A stretch of DNA of 64,000 nucleotides. It comes from Blastobasis lacticolella. Its lineage: Eukaryota > Arthropoda > Insecta > Lepidoptera > Blastobasidae. The stretch spans positions 2,720,026 to 2,784,025 of the forward strand of contig LR990061.1 in NCBI GenBank assembly GCA_905147135.1, given 5' to 3'. Of the stretch, positions 21,901 through 36,900 are shown in pieces; within the stretch, counting starts at the first letter, position 1; every line of letters begins with the position of its first letter. A program made the translations under genes and the position numbers. The notes under the pieces were generated by a model. It was not told where the DNA came from and ran no database searches. It was given only the letters and a program-made list of their open reading frames with translations.

Positions 21901-24900
21901 TGCTGAGTGTGGCCCCATTGCACTCTCCACATGGCACAAGTAACGAGATTAGAGTATCTTTTTTCTTTTTCTTGTTTTGTTTATGTCTCCGTTTGATTAT
22001 ATTTTTTAAATTTAATTTTAGGAATTTTGTGCTGTGTGTTTGAGTGTAATAAATGTGTTTTACTTTACTTTACTAAATCAGCAAGCAAACAAAATCGCTC
22101 TAGGCAAGCAGCTAGTCTATAATAAGAGTCATCTCCTCACCGTGGCAGTCTTCTGCTGTGAAGCCAAGACGTCCTGATGCATCTTGGCGAGTTCGCTCTC
22201 CACGCCCGCCGCCGAGCGGCCGCGGATTATCGACAGGCAGCGCGATGCTGACTCCCTGTCGCCTGTTGGGAGGGAAGGGGTTACAATGAGTCGTCATCAT
22301 TGTTTTGTATACAGTAGGTAAAGTTTTGACAAAATTTTGTACGATTATTAATAATATTGTGGTTCTGTTGGTCCCGAGTTCAATTCCCGCCGATCAGAAA
22401 TTGAAATGATGAATTTAAATTTCTGTTACAGGTCTAGGTGTTATGTGCATAATAAGTATGTATTGAAAATATATAAAAAGTTTATCAGTTGTCTAATACC
22501 CATAACACAAGCTTTGCTTAATTTAGGGCTAGATGGCGATGTGTCAATTGTCCAAGCATATTTATTTATTTAATATGTATTATTATAAATTACTGTACTT
22601 TTAATTATCGATCTCGGTCTGAAATAAAGAATTTATCATATTATTATCAAACACACATACAGAGTCAGTGGGAGAAAGACTAATATTTGGGCGCATGTAT
22701 CTACCTATGTATATGAAAGCTTTTTCTTTTCTATTTTGTCATTAGGTTATCATACTGCTAGATGGTTTGATATTCACAATTTTAAACCGCAGTTTTGTTA
22801 TTGGCATTGCAACTTTGAATTCTACAATTATAACTAAATTTTATTGCTGTAAAACTGTATGGAAATAAATAAATTAAATAAAATTAAATAATTTAAACCC
22901 CGACGAAAAAAGAGTGTATCTGTGGACTGTCTGTGGCATCGCAGCTCCAAAAGGTTGGACCGATTTCGATACGGTTTCTTTAATGGAAAGACAGTTTAAT
23001 CGTGATGATTCCTAGCTTTGTTCCATTTAAATCGGTTCAATAGTTTAGACAATTTATTTATTAAACATTTTATTGCACACAGTAAAATACATAGAGAGAC
23101 ATCATACATATAGACGACACAACAGGCACTACTTATTTCTAAAAGAAATTTCTTCCAGCAGGCCTACAGAAGAGAGATGAGATAAGTAAAGCAGATGCGC
23201 GATATAGAATACATACTAAAATACTTAAACATACTTATCTTCTCATATAAAATATAATAAATATAATATAAATTTATAATAATAATACAATACTATACAT
23301 ACATATCTATGTACAACTAGACAGAGATAGATAATGGTCTCTGAAACGTTTTTTTAAATATAAATTTATATTTGAATAAATATAAAATTGGTCATGTTAA
23401 TACTATTTGGCCTTCTATGACTTCTGTAGCTCCCATATTTAGGTAAAGATAGATACATAAATATTAAATTAATGATGATCTAGTGATTTTATAATGTTTA
23501 TATCAATCACTGCTGGCAAGAGACCAACTATTATCCCTAAATTCACCAGTAAATTCCTTCCGGGTGCGCGCTGGCGTCGTATTCTTAGACGTGTTTAGCT
23601 ATTATAGTAACTATCTAATCTAATTGTGAAACTGCATTAGTACTGATATAAGTTATTTTGAGATTTATGCGCACATTGTCGTAAAAATGACCACTATATG
23701 TAAGGAGTCCACCCATCCACGCTTTCCAGCTAGGTCAGAATATATGTCCATAATCTATCAAAAATCGGAAGCGGATTCTTAATTCAGCACTTTAAGGTGA
23801 GTTAAGGTCAAATGCGGCTTGCATTTGACCATTAAAAATACACTCCTGCAGTATGGTTACGGAGAAAATATTGAGTGTGGTGTGGTAACGGCTATGAATA
23901 CCATAAGTAAGTTATGGAAGACGACGATGAAATAATAATTTAGTAGAGCTCGTCTAATCTAAAATGACGCGCCCCACTATCGTATTAACGCACACAAGCA
24001 AGTTTAAAATATGGACGCAATACATATACAAATGCCGTTGTAATTGGTCATTCAGTTGCCGGTGAGACACCAACGTAGGAGCTCGCGTCGTTCGATTGGA
24101 GCAGTCGACGCTCCCGTACAGATAAATAATGTCGTTATTAATATTTGCACTCACACATCGAAATCAACTAACTAAGTAGTGGGGCGCGTCATTTTGGACT
24201 AGACGAGCTCTACCACATTGCAGTGGTACTGTCATTCCCTCATGTCTTTCTCCCACTCAGTGCTTTTCTCATACCTCGGATTCAAATAAACGCTACAACC
24301 GCTCCAGAGGGCCTATCGGCTATCTCAGTGGACAACTGAATTTGACATAAAAAAATCTGACACTACTCTAATTTGGTAGACGCTATTGCCAGTTGTCAAC
24401 GTAGATGACGTGGTGTAGAATTATCTAGTGTCAAATACAGTTGTCAACTGAGTTAGCCAATAGCCCCGCAGTTCAAATGAAAAGCCAAGAACACTTCAAT
24501 CAAGCACCTACCTTTAGTCAGATAGTAGGTCGGCGACTCCGGCATGAAGAAGAAGCAGATTGCGAATAAAGCAACGAAGGCGACCCCCACGTAGGATATC
24601 ACGGAGTACGAGACGAACGGCCCTATTCCGTAGACCAGGAGGAAACCCAGCGTGATGAATACTTGGAGGAAGGATCCGAGGGCGCCTCGGGAGTCGTCCT
24701 GGTTGGATACATTTAAATAAATTATAAATTTATTACCAGAAAAGATATGAAATATGGCTAAGGTATTCATTTTTTTTTATTGTAGTTCACAGTTTTATAC
24801 CCCGACTAAAAAGAGGTGTTTGTTAGTTTGACGTATGTTTCTGTGGATCTTTCTATGGCATTGTACCTCCTGAACGGATGGAGCGATTTCTATTAGGTTT

Positions 24901-27900
24901 TCTTTATTAGAAGGCCAGTTTTATCGACGTTGTTTTATTAAAATCGGTTCAGTACTTCAGAAAATATTCGGGGATGTGTAAATTTGGTCGGAGGTATTCT
25001 GACTTTTTCTGTTGGTAAGGTAATTATGCCAATTGGTAGACATCATCAATGTGTTGCTTGCCCTCTAAGACCTCGGGGATGTTGCTCCGTCAGAGAGGAG
25101 ATTATGGCAAATATAAAACTCAATTTTGCGTTAATGTCCCGGTTGCGCTCTCGCGTGCGTGGACTCGGGATCGGCCTTGACTATGATCTAGGATTTGGCA
25201 GATCAAGTAATTGCGGTGAAGCGACTGATCTGACCTCCGTGACCCTGTTAACAGTGTAACCAGATTGGATCATGGTTACACGCCTGGTCACCGCGTCATC
25301 GTCCCCAATATGGTAAACTGCGTGATTCCTATTCGGGCGCTACGCGGTGACTACGCGATGCGTACGCGATTCGTAATCGGATACGAATAAACGGGCCCTA
25401 ACTTGTACGTGTTACAGTGGGCTACATCGTGTATCACTGTTCTAATTCAAATATCTGTAATAGTGTCAAATTGTCAATCTTCTAAGTCAAGGCTTGGGCT
25501 AAATATAATGACTTTCTGCCCGTAATGTCTTGACAGTTCAATAGCTACGTAATGTGTAATAATGAATACATATTTAGGTTCCTACATTTTTAGAGAAGTT
25601 ATTGTTCTTTCAGTACCTACGTGCTTGTGGATATTAATATCTTAATTAATTGCAAGTTTTATTGTGCGGGTAACGACGATGTTGTTTGTGTAGCTAATAC
25701 AACACTACTTTAGAAAAATATCCAAGAATTTTAGTTGGTAAATACAAGCGGACTAAACACCGTCTACGGGAAATAGTCAATAAGAAAACCCGGAAGACGG
25801 TAGTGTAGGACGCTCATTAGATATCTATTTGTGTGCTGTAGTGTAGGAGCTTAAGTGTATGACCAGCTAAAGAATGATATTCCTTCGCACTACTGTGCAG
25901 TTATCGAAGCTTCAAGGTATAGCATCCATGAATTAAATTGTTATTTATTATATAAAAAATACCCTGGGTGTAAGGACGAGGTCTTTGGACATAAGGGACA
26001 GCTAATTCTTCCTTTTTTTATTTAGTTTTTTTTTAGTTGGATTAGGCAGGCAGTTGGCCGCCATCTCACCTGGTGGTAAGTGACGATGCGGCCGATGATG
26101 GAGCATGCCTATCTAGGATTATAATGAGCAGGGAACACACTCGCAGTTTCTTTCTCGTACGCATGCCGCCATTCCTTGGCCGTACGCATTATAAAGGTTG
26201 AACTAAGGCGCCTCGTGCGGATAGCTGGAAGATTCACAACATAAGGATGAAGCGCTCGTCCGGATCGCGATTCCCGATGGCGGAAAGAGCATAATAATAA
26301 GCAGCTTATCAACTCACAGTGGCGATCTCAGCGCAGTACATGGGCGATACAGTGAACAGCATCCCCACGGCGACACCCCAGAAGATCCTGCCCGCGTACA
26401 GGAAGGGCACGCTGGTGGCCGCCGCGATGAGGATCCAGCCGATGAAGAGCGGTATGCAGGCGGACATGAGGCCCCATTTGCGGCCGATATGCGACGCCGC
26501 GAAGCCGCCGATGAATGGCCCTGCAATCAGGGTTTGACATTAACACTTCCCTTGCCGACTCAAATACCAGAGAGGCTACAGTGCTAAGTATCGTAGCGGG
26601 CGTATTAAATGGATCGGCCGGATGAGTCGTGCGCACTCGCGGAGCGCCGATTTCGACCCAATTGTTACGTAGGCCGCCGCGAAAGTGTTAAGGGTTCGCC
26701 GTTATCATTTCGACATAGGTGACCTATCATAGCGACATTGACGACCTGATTTGGATAACATGTCTGTCACGTTAAGCTCCCGGGTGCGATTCCTTGCCGT
26801 GCAGAAATTAAAATGATGACTTTTTTCTGCTACGGGTCTGGTAAATATGCTTGGGCAATTCATACAGCGCCATCTAGCCTCAAAGTAGCAGCTTGTGTTA
26901 TGGGTGCCAAAAAACTGATTAACTACTTACATATTTTTAAATACATACTTATAATACATACAATCGAACCCGGGACCTTATGAACCTAAAGGTGTAGATT
27001 CATAGTATGGTTATCGATACAACGCCGATGGTGAATATGAGCCTTGTTAATCTAAAGGTGTGGATAAATTTTATCCTTACCGAATATAGCACCAATGGTG
27101 AGTAGAGACCCGATCCAAGCGCCCTCGTCGTCGGTCACCGGGTCCCCCAGCGGGTTCCCCGTGCCATTCAGCGCCAGCTTCTGGCCCACGGGCGAGGTCC
27201 AGCCCATGGAGTAGCCGGTGGTGGCGATCGCGATGTTCGCTGCAAGAGAGGGGTCTGTTAGCACGATATCACGTCACACGCCTACTGCCTTAGAGCACAA
27301 GTGTGCCCGCGACACAGTTCGTACTGCGAGAGAGTCTTTGTTTTATTTTCTCAATACTTAGATGAAAGATAAAGCGATATCTAAGTCGCGCCTTTTCTAG
27401 CTTATCGCGCGCGAGAGCTCACGTATGCTAGCCCTGCTGGACATGAGCCTGTGACATAAATGCAGGGTTCTGCAATCCCATACTTGGCAGCCGCGTTGGA
27501 GATCACAGAAAACGCTGTTGCATTGTTGTGTTAAGGTTTGAAGGATAGCCAGAGAGATAGGTAGAGGCAGCCAGCGCAGTCTCAATAATAAGGCAATTAG
27601 TCCACCCTCACAACGGTGGCAACGCACCGGCTTTTTTGCATTTTTGTTTCATTAATCGTATGTGCATGAATCGACAGTAGGTATATAGTGTTATAGGCGA
27701 AAATTATACCGCTTGTCATAGGTGGTCTGTCTGCCGCGTTTGTCACTGTGAACCATCCACCACTGCTGGATGGAACTCCATGGATTGCGTTTTCCCTCGT
27801 GTACTTGCTAGCAATAATGTAGTCGTTGAAATTGGGAATTAATGACAAGTTTGTGAGCCAATGCTCAGTAATGCACATTATTTTAATATTACTATTATCT

Positions 27901-30900
27901 AAAAATAAACTTAATTCTAATTCTTTGCTAGCTAAACCTTGAATATTCTGGTTAACTAAGTTTAAATTATTTTGTTTTAATTGAATGCAAGGTTTAGCTA
28001 TTGTCCTACATGTTAGTTTAAAATTGAATCTGTAAATGAATTGGTACTTGTTGTACAGTGTGAATTGTTAGTAGAATTATCAGATATGTCAATAGAGTTA
28101 TAAGATCTGTTAATAGAATTGTAAGAAATGTCAGATTTTAAAATATTAAAAGATAGTAAACTAGCAAAGTTTAGTTTTTCCTTATTAGGAATATACAAAT
28201 AATGTCCACAATATACTGCATGTCTTACAAATTTATTAATGTCAAAGAGCGATATTTTGTCGCTACGACTCGTCAGTTTGTGGAGTAAGTTATTTATATA
28301 AATTATTTTATTATATTGGTTATATCTAAAGGAGCTAGAATAAGGTAATGTACAAAATAATATTTTGCCTACACTTTGTATGCAACTTAAAACGCCAATT
28401 ATACCAATTAAATCATGTCTTGTGTAAAATAAGCTATCCCCCAATGCCACAATTAAAGTGTACGAAGGAATGGTAGTGCGATAACTGTGCAGCGACAGAG
28501 TACTTCTTCAACGAACGCTAGTGTGAAAGAACGCCACTGCTGTGAACGTATATAGGTCGAAATAACCATTTATTACATTAATGAAGAAATGTTTAAGTTG
28601 GCAATAAATATCAGCGCGAGCAGAGCCAAATGCTCGTTCGATAAACCTCCAGTGAATTTTCAAAATAGGTTTATCAACCACGTACCTTAATAAGAAGAAA
28701 GCTTTCCTATTTATTAGTGTTGTTTACGCTAAGATGTAGGGATCATAGTAGGTAGAGATACGTATATGTCTTGTTTATTTTGAAGCATGTAGCAAGGTTG
28801 ATGTGTCATTAACACGGTGCAGTAGACATGGGTTATCTACCTGGGCGACAATTTTGTTTATATTCGACTTAGCTTATACAAACTGTGTATTAATATTGAC
28901 TTGTCTGTTCCATGATCTTGATATTGATATTTTTGAAGTTTTGAATAATTAAGAAAAAGGATTGGAAGATTTGTAAGGCCTCTTCCCACTAGATCCTTAA
29001 TATAACAGCTCCATAAAGAAGGTAATCAAAATAATCCGTAAAAAGATAGTAACATAAACGTAAGTCCTTTGTTGTTATGTTAAATAAGTAATCTAATCTA
29101 AAATCTGTCAATGCAGAAGCTTCCACGTTGTCAGAATTGACGGTGTCAAACTATCTGCAGTTTATTGCTATAAATATCAGTAAGTACGTAAATAAAGTAC
29201 GTCAATAACGTAAATCTTTAAATTCTCAGCTACTTAGTTTACGTAGAACCCTCCACGTTGGAAGTGTTGGCCATGTCACAGCGTAGGATAAGATTGAGTT
29301 CATATCAAATATTGAATGAGATTTATCTTGTCGCAAACATTTCGGAGTTGGAGATAGAGTTCGGTAGTGTTGACTTGGGGCTTGGAGATATATATTGACG
29401 ACTCAGACTACTGTTTGTTTTATGAATAAGTAATGTGATTAGGAACCTACAGGTAGGTATTTGAATGTCTAGGTTTTATCGTGTATCTATACATAGAAAC
29501 CGACCCCGAACCGCGCGCGGGCGGGAGCGTATCCGAGACATAACGCCGAGATGATGATATACATAGAATAAAACAAAGTCCCTATGTATCTATGTACGCT
29601 TAGATCTTTTAAACTACCCAACACTTTTAAATGCGGGTTTTAAAAATAGATAGAGTGATTCAAGAGGAAGGTTTATAAGCAAGAAAATAAGGGTAGGAAG
29701 GCGTAAACTAGGTGTACGCGAACGAAGTCGCGCCGGGTCCGCTAGTTATGCAAATGAAAAGTTCATTTTAACAGACCTTACAAAAAGGAGGAGCTTCTAT
29801 GTTCGTCAGACAATATGTTTTACAGACTATGTTTCTGAGATGTATGTCAGTGCTTTGCGTCAGTGGTTGAGTTGATGATTCTTTTTTCACAAGCTTTTAT
29901 TTACTTTCTCATATCCCCATGTACGTAATTAAATATTGCAAGTTTTTGACAGTTTTCTCGGCTACCCATTGAGCTGAAATTTTGCGGTGATAATGCAATG
30001 TTATGATACCATCCGTTATCTACCGCACGATAAAAGCTTTGATTATATATCTGATAAAAGCATGCATGAGCAAATATTTTTCATTTGAGAACTTGTTATT
30101 AGATGAATTTAAAAATGTTGAAGAATATGTGTCACCTACCTACAAGGATATGCGCGACATCCTAATTTATAGTTTTAGGCGCAAGACTGTTCGCATATAT
30201 GGAGTAAGGTCGATGATTTCGATGATTTTGATGAGCATTTGCTCAACCAAGCTGATTATTGTTTTATCAATTGATGCCCTCATTATGTAGAAAAGAATCC
30301 CCATCCATATCGATGGAGCTTTTGGTGTGAGGGTGCCCGAAAGGTCCCGTTTTTTGGTTTTTCATATACATCTAGGAAATAGTGCGGGATTGTATTCCAT
30401 TACTAAATTAAAGCCCATAAAATTCTCTACAAATTTTGCTTTAAGTTTACATTCTTTTAAGTTACTGATTACGTGCAATACACTCTAGTTTGTTGGGATA
30501 GGTAAAACACATTTTTCACAAATTGATAGTGTAAACCGCATCAAAATCCGTTGCCTGGTTTAGGAGTTAGCTGATATACAGACAAACAAACAGACGCGGA
30601 AAGATATTTTATTTTATACTATTTAACGTTAAGAATTCATTTTTGTACTCTGAAACGACTTTTAGAGTACAAAAATCAACTCCTTTAATGCAGTTGTTGT
30701 TATGTTTTATGAGCAACAAACAAAGTATTGCTCCAACTGTAACTACACTGAGGGCTGGGCCCAGCAAAGCTTTCACGATGAATTGTGACCCATACCTTAC
30801 TTAGTTTGCTTAGCCCGTACACATTTGCCATTCATTACTCCCGCACCGTGTTTGCACTTTCATCGGGCCAAGACAGAGAGTTACGTAGCTTGCCTGTAGC

Positions 30901-33900
30901 TGTCTGTAGACCGTGAAGTGGTCCACGAATACCTATTATTTATTTTAGGCAACTAGATCTAACTGATCCGACCGTAAGTCGTGGAAGATTGATAGGGAGG
31001 CCTTTGCCCTGCAGTGGGCCAGAAATGGCCAAAAATAAAATAATAGATCTAACTGTTTCTAAAAATAGATGCAACTGTTTCACATATATATAAGATAATT
31101 ATCTATACAAAGTATAAAACAAAGTAGCTTCTCGATGTCTGTCCCTACATATGTATGTATCTATGTATCGACCACTTCTTCATTAGGCCAGTTCTAAATA
31201 GGACCATTGCTGCTTTTGACCATTTCTTTATTTACCTCAAGTACGGTACAAGTATGCATGTGCATTACTGCTGTCCATCCTGCCCTAATAGTTACATTAC
31301 ATTAGATAGTTACATTTATAGACATCAATCAACAAATCTCACGTGTGTAAATACATTAGTTTAATGACTTGGCGAGAGTAGCAGTAGTACAATGCTGATA
31401 TATTTATATTATATTCTAATATTATTGTTGACACATCATAGCATGGCCATATTGAGATAAACAATCACTACCTACTAATATTATCATGAAACTGAATAAC
31501 ATTTGTCCATACGCACTCATCTCCGTACCTACCTAACTTGTCGTAATATTTTTATTTGTGTCCCAGTTGACTGTTGCAGGCAATTAAAATGCAGAATTAA
31601 TCTTATTGTAAGGACTCACTGTGAGCACTAACATGAAATGCCTCATCAATTCCGCTGGCTACCTTATCCTTCAAACCGAAACACAACAATGCAGGTATCG
31701 TTTCTTGGCGGCAGAGATAGATAAAGCGGTGGTACTCACACAGGCAGTCTCTTTAGCCTTGATAGAGCCAATCACCTCATCATCACAGCCCATAATAGTT
31801 CACTGCAGGACTTAGAGCCTCTCCCATGAGATGGGAGGTTGCTGCCATAATCTCCACGCTTTGAGGGCGGGTTGGCGATCGCAGTGTTGTAAATATATAA
31901 CAAGAAAACGCTGCTGCCCATTTTCAAGCCTACGCAGACTCCAGAACTTTTGCCTTGAAAACATAAGTCGTCTTGTACGACACCTACGAGTGTAAGGGGT
32001 CGGTGCTATTCTACTCAGCCGGACAACACGTGGCCACAGACCTACCACCTGATTTACCTATATGATGTTAAAAAGGATATGTACGTTTGGAATAGATGAA
32101 ATGACGGTCAAAGTCCGCTTCTTTGACCGCCTCTCTGTCTGATATTACTTCATCAGTTAACAATAGCCCCTGTGGCTGGCAAATCGTCACATCCTGTCAC
32201 TCTATGGACCAAATTATTGCATTTATTGTTGATATTATTATACGCTATTCTACTTTATCTTCATTTATAAAAGAGGCCGTATAGAATATTGGACACAGGC
32301 CTTCCCAATGAGTATCATTGCGTCCTGTCCTCGAAAGTTGATAGTGAAATAAATTGCGTATTAAAATATTGTGTTTACGGTTACAACCGACTCCCTTATC
32401 GGAGTATTTGTTGTGTTTATAGTCAAATAATCAAAACGCAATATCCTACAGATAATGTGTAAGGAAAAAGTTTAAATGTTTATTCGAATGGCCCTGGTGT
32501 GATGGCCCTGTTTCGTAGGAGCCTAAAAACTCAGTATTTTCTTCGTAGTACATATCTACTAAATAGCGGACCATGGATCCTCGTGTGCCGCGCGGGGACG
32601 CAACCGGGGCATATCAGCAAGATGATGATGATGATAGGTAGTCAGGACAAGGTTTGTGTAAAAGAAAAAAGCCAAGACAGGGGTAGGGTAAAGGCACAAT
32701 ATAATAATACTATTGTACCTAATAGAGTGGTAGAGGTAAGGTACGAATGGAGCGGAGTACAGTAGGGTAGGATACTGGTAGAATACGGTAGGGGTAGGAT
32801 AGGGTAGGGTTGCGTAGGGGCCTACCCCTACCCTAGTAGGGTAAGAAAGGGGTAGAGTTCATTAAATTGAAATCACGCCAACGAAGTCGCGCCTTGCAGC
32901 AGTCAGTCATCTAAATAACAAGAGGAACATTTTGTATGTTTCAAAATATAGTAGCTTTGCTTACTTTGGGGCTAGATGGCGCTGTGTAAATTTGTCCAAC
33001 CATTTTTATTTATCAATTTATCATCACAGCCCATTACAGTCCACTGCAGGACTACGGGCCTCTCCCACGAAAGGGGAGGTTATTGCCATAATCTCCACGC
33101 TTGGCAGGCGGGTTGGAGATCGCAGTGTTATAAATATAGCAATGGAAAACGCTGCTGCCCATTTTCCAGCTTACGGAGACTCTTTTGGCCTCGAAAACAT
33201 TAGTCGCCTTGTACGACACCCACGAGTGTAAGGGGTTGGTGCTATTCTACTCTGCCGAACACCACGCGGCCAAATTATGTTCAGCTATCCCAAAATAGAC
33301 AGGTGAATCGTTCCGATGACCGCGGGGCCATGACATTGCTGATTGTCGGCCACCGTTGTCGGTAGCCGCACGCTATGAGCGACCACGACCTACGAGTGTC
33401 GTTAGTCGCACTGAGGCCTTATTTTTGAACCGCTGGGATCCATGCGAACCTTTACGTGCGGTACCTGTTTCTTTCACATTCGTAGTAAGTTGCTAGAGAT
33501 GGAAAAGACATTAAAAGGCGAGCGCTCGCGTGGATGCGAATAGTTCAAAATAGGGCCTCAGATCTGGTAATTTGGTTGAGGAATCGGAATTACTATAAAC
33601 TTTTTAAATTTTTGCTTAATAAAAAATACATGTTTGCTACCTATAAACTAATAATACCTATATCAATAAATGAGCGAGCGTAGTGAGATTACGTGATTGT
33701 AACCCAAGTAAAGAGTCGAGTAAATAAAAAATAAAAAACGTGGACAAATTTACACAGCGCCATCTAGCCCCAAAGTAGATAGGTACTAGATAACTGATAT
33801 ACTACTTAAATACTTTTTTTAAATACATACTTATTATACATAGAACACCCAGACCCGTAACAGAAATTAAAATTCATCATTTCAATTTCTGCCCGGCCGG

Positions 33901-36900
33901 GAATCGAACCCGGGACCTCTTGCGTGGCAGACCGGCATGTTGACCATTGAACCACTCAGGTCGTCATAAATAAAAACAAACAATTTGTTTAGAGGTAAAA
34001 GAGAGATATCTTTTTTGATTGAGAGATTGCACTAGACTTTAGGGGATGCTTATGTTCTTTTAAAATATTCCTTACAAGAAAAAGCACTGCATCAAAACCC
34101 GCCGTCACTCTTAACTCTATGACACAGATTTTGTGACTCCTAAACGCTTAGGGATATCTTAAGGCGCCAAAATGAGAGTCGAATGAGTTTTGTGCAATGA
34201 GCAGTTTTCCAATAGGTATTTAAAGCTTTCCTAACCACTCGCTAGATGGGGCTCAGACAATTTTGGTAATTGATAATCGCTTGAAATAGGTTCTTAGCAA
34301 AGAGAATATAAACACGTTGTATTGGATTATATTGTATTTATCTATAGTTTTCAACAATTATAGAGGTTGTAAAAATTATTGCAAACAAAACAAACATCAA
34401 TTTGACTGTGTCAGTTCGTTTTCTTGATGCTAGGATCAAGAATGGACTTAATACAAATATGAAAGGAAGGTTTGTATTAAAACGGAACATAGTACTTACA
34501 TAAATATTCTTTGTACATTTCGTTAAACCTTTAAAAGTTATGTTTATATTAATAAACCATTTATTTTTAAAGTTTAGTATTAATTGGCAGCATGACATCA
34601 CTGCCACAATCACACAGATTTAAAAAAAATACCAAAATTGTAGGAGCGCCATCTATTGATGCTTTTTGAAACCTACTGACAATATCTACTGGAAAACTCC
34701 TCATTGAGCATAAGTGTTGGAAGTTGACAATGCCATCAAAACTCTTTTTCTCCCTCAGGAGGATGTTTTTGTTACCCGTACTGGGAAAACACCTGACGCA
34801 GTGTACGTTAAGTACCTACGTCAAATCGCGGACGTGAACTACAATATTATTAAGGAGGAAGATATGATAAGTGGTAAAAAGAAATATCGACATCGATTAT
34901 CGAGTGATGTCGCATCACTAGAAAACTGCCATGTCGACCTGTCGCGGACTGTAAGTGTCTACGTTCTTGTTTCAAGACAGACACGATGCCGATTTCAAGA
35001 TGACCAATCAATTGTGCTGTCCAACAGAGCAATTTTGTTGCTCATTTTATCCAAGCGTTTATCTTGGAAGCATTTATATTCCATGATTATTGTGATAAAA
35101 TCTAATGTGGAATATTTCCGAATGCTTAACGACAATATGGATACAGTATAATAGTCACTTTCCGGCCTAACCACGTGCGTTAGATAATGATAATACCCAC
35201 ATACGCGTTTAACTTGCAGATTACCTAGTTGTGAGCAGTTGTGGGCTTAAAAATGAGTGGAAACGAGTTACCTAATGCGCTTATTACAATTGGCTAAATT
35301 TAGTCGTCTAAATTCAGAAGCAAAAAGCGTAAGAGAAAGTTAAAGTGGAATGTATTGCTCATGGAATAAGTTATATTTTTATATCACTTATGTTACGTGT
35401 CGCTCCACTTTTCAGAAGGCGGGATACAAAAATTGGCTTTTTTTATGCGAAATACATTCCATTTTGTTTTGTTCTCACGCTTTTGGCTCCTGAATTGAGA
35501 CGACTGAATTTAGCGCAAAGCGCATAAGAACTTACAGATGTGAGCACTAAATAATGCACAACGCTGCTAGTTCAGCTTTGTAATGTGTTGTCTAAAACTA
35601 GCCCATACGCAAGTGCCGCCGACATCTGTATGTAGATATTATTGATGTCCATATAATAATAAATGAAATATAAATAAATAAATAAATAAATATTCGTGGA
35701 CAAATTCACACAGCGCCATCTAGCCCCAAACTAAGCAAAGCTTGTACTATGGGTGCTAAGATAACTGATATACTACTTAAATACTTTTTAAATACATACT
35801 TGGTATACATAGAACACCCAGACCCGTAACAGAAATTAAAACTCATTTCAATTTCTGCGCGGCCGGGAATCGAACCCGGGACCTCTTGCGTGGCAGACCG
35901 GCCATGTTGTGGTATGTTGACCATTGAACCACTCAGGTCGTCGTAATTGCGTATTAAATTATTTTTTTTAAGACTGTCTGTTGCGCCCTTTCTTCTTATG
36001 ACGGCAGCATAGCACTAGACTCCGCAGCGGCTATGATTACGATCATGTGAGATCATACAGCCGATTGTAAAACCTAGATTTTTCTACGTTTCTAATTAAT
36101 TCTACTAAAGTATAATCACCTTATTCAACCATTAGGTAATAATGGAATTCAGATAGTGGAGCATTTTATCGAACTTATCTCATATTGATAAATTAAATTC
36201 TGCATAATTTTTCTATCTTTTATCTGTCAATGGAATGTCGTTGGGGAAGATTACGGTACAAGGGGTTACAGGCTTGTAACACACACATGCTACTATAATC
36301 TCTCCAAACTGACTTGTCTTATTTGGTACAGAAAATTATGTATTTAAATGGATAATGTGCAGCAGTATTCGTTGAAATTCACATTCTATGCATTTCTTGT
36401 ATAATTCAAGACTTATACACAATATACGTAGCGTGATTGATACGGCAAGTCGTGATTTTGGGCATTGTTTGTTCACCAAATAAGACAAGTCAGTTTAAAC
36501 AGATCATATACACACGACACATGACAGGCAGACACGGACAGGCATGCTCCATCTTCAGCCGCATCGTCACTTACCGTCAAATGCTCCTGGCATTTAGTCT
36601 AGTCTAATAAAAAAAAACATAGGCCAACGGCTATCATGGTCTGAGGTTACAAGTCAATAATATCTTTGACTTACTTTAGAACGCTTTAAATGGGTAGTTA
36701 GGTGGTACTTTTGCGAAAGAGAAAACTAAGGTTTGGCATAAATGTATCTAACAATGGATCTACTTATCTTGACACGTGGGTGCGTGCCAAGCCAAGAAAA
36801 GAAACCCGTGTGCAGTATTACACGATACATTTCGCCCCTACATAACAAAAAATATTTTAGTTGCATGCACCTAAAGAATGAATTACTTAAGTATATTTTT

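Larger units (their letters stand above)
28511..31560. other. First-intron sequence with minor repeat debris
   Basis: No exon supported. A complete family E repeat lies at 29573-29750, a family E fragment at about 30530-30600, a LINE tail at 30965-31050 and a short palindrome TTTTGTACTCT...AGAGTACAAAA at 30641-30678. Confidence 0.5.

Noticed and set aside
21607..21939. Minus-strand Pro/Tyr/Leu-repeat protein of 110 residues
   Set aside because: Produced by the GGTAGGGTAT minisatellite; no splice sites or non-repeat homology.
26319..26636. Plus- and minus-strand frames around transporter exon 3
   Set aside because: Shadows of the real exon in other frames; only the frame with the GRKWG motif joins in phase to its neighbours.
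34338..34613. Minus-strand hydrophobic frame
   Set aside because: AT-rich, low-complexity hydrophobic translation with no motif or splice support.
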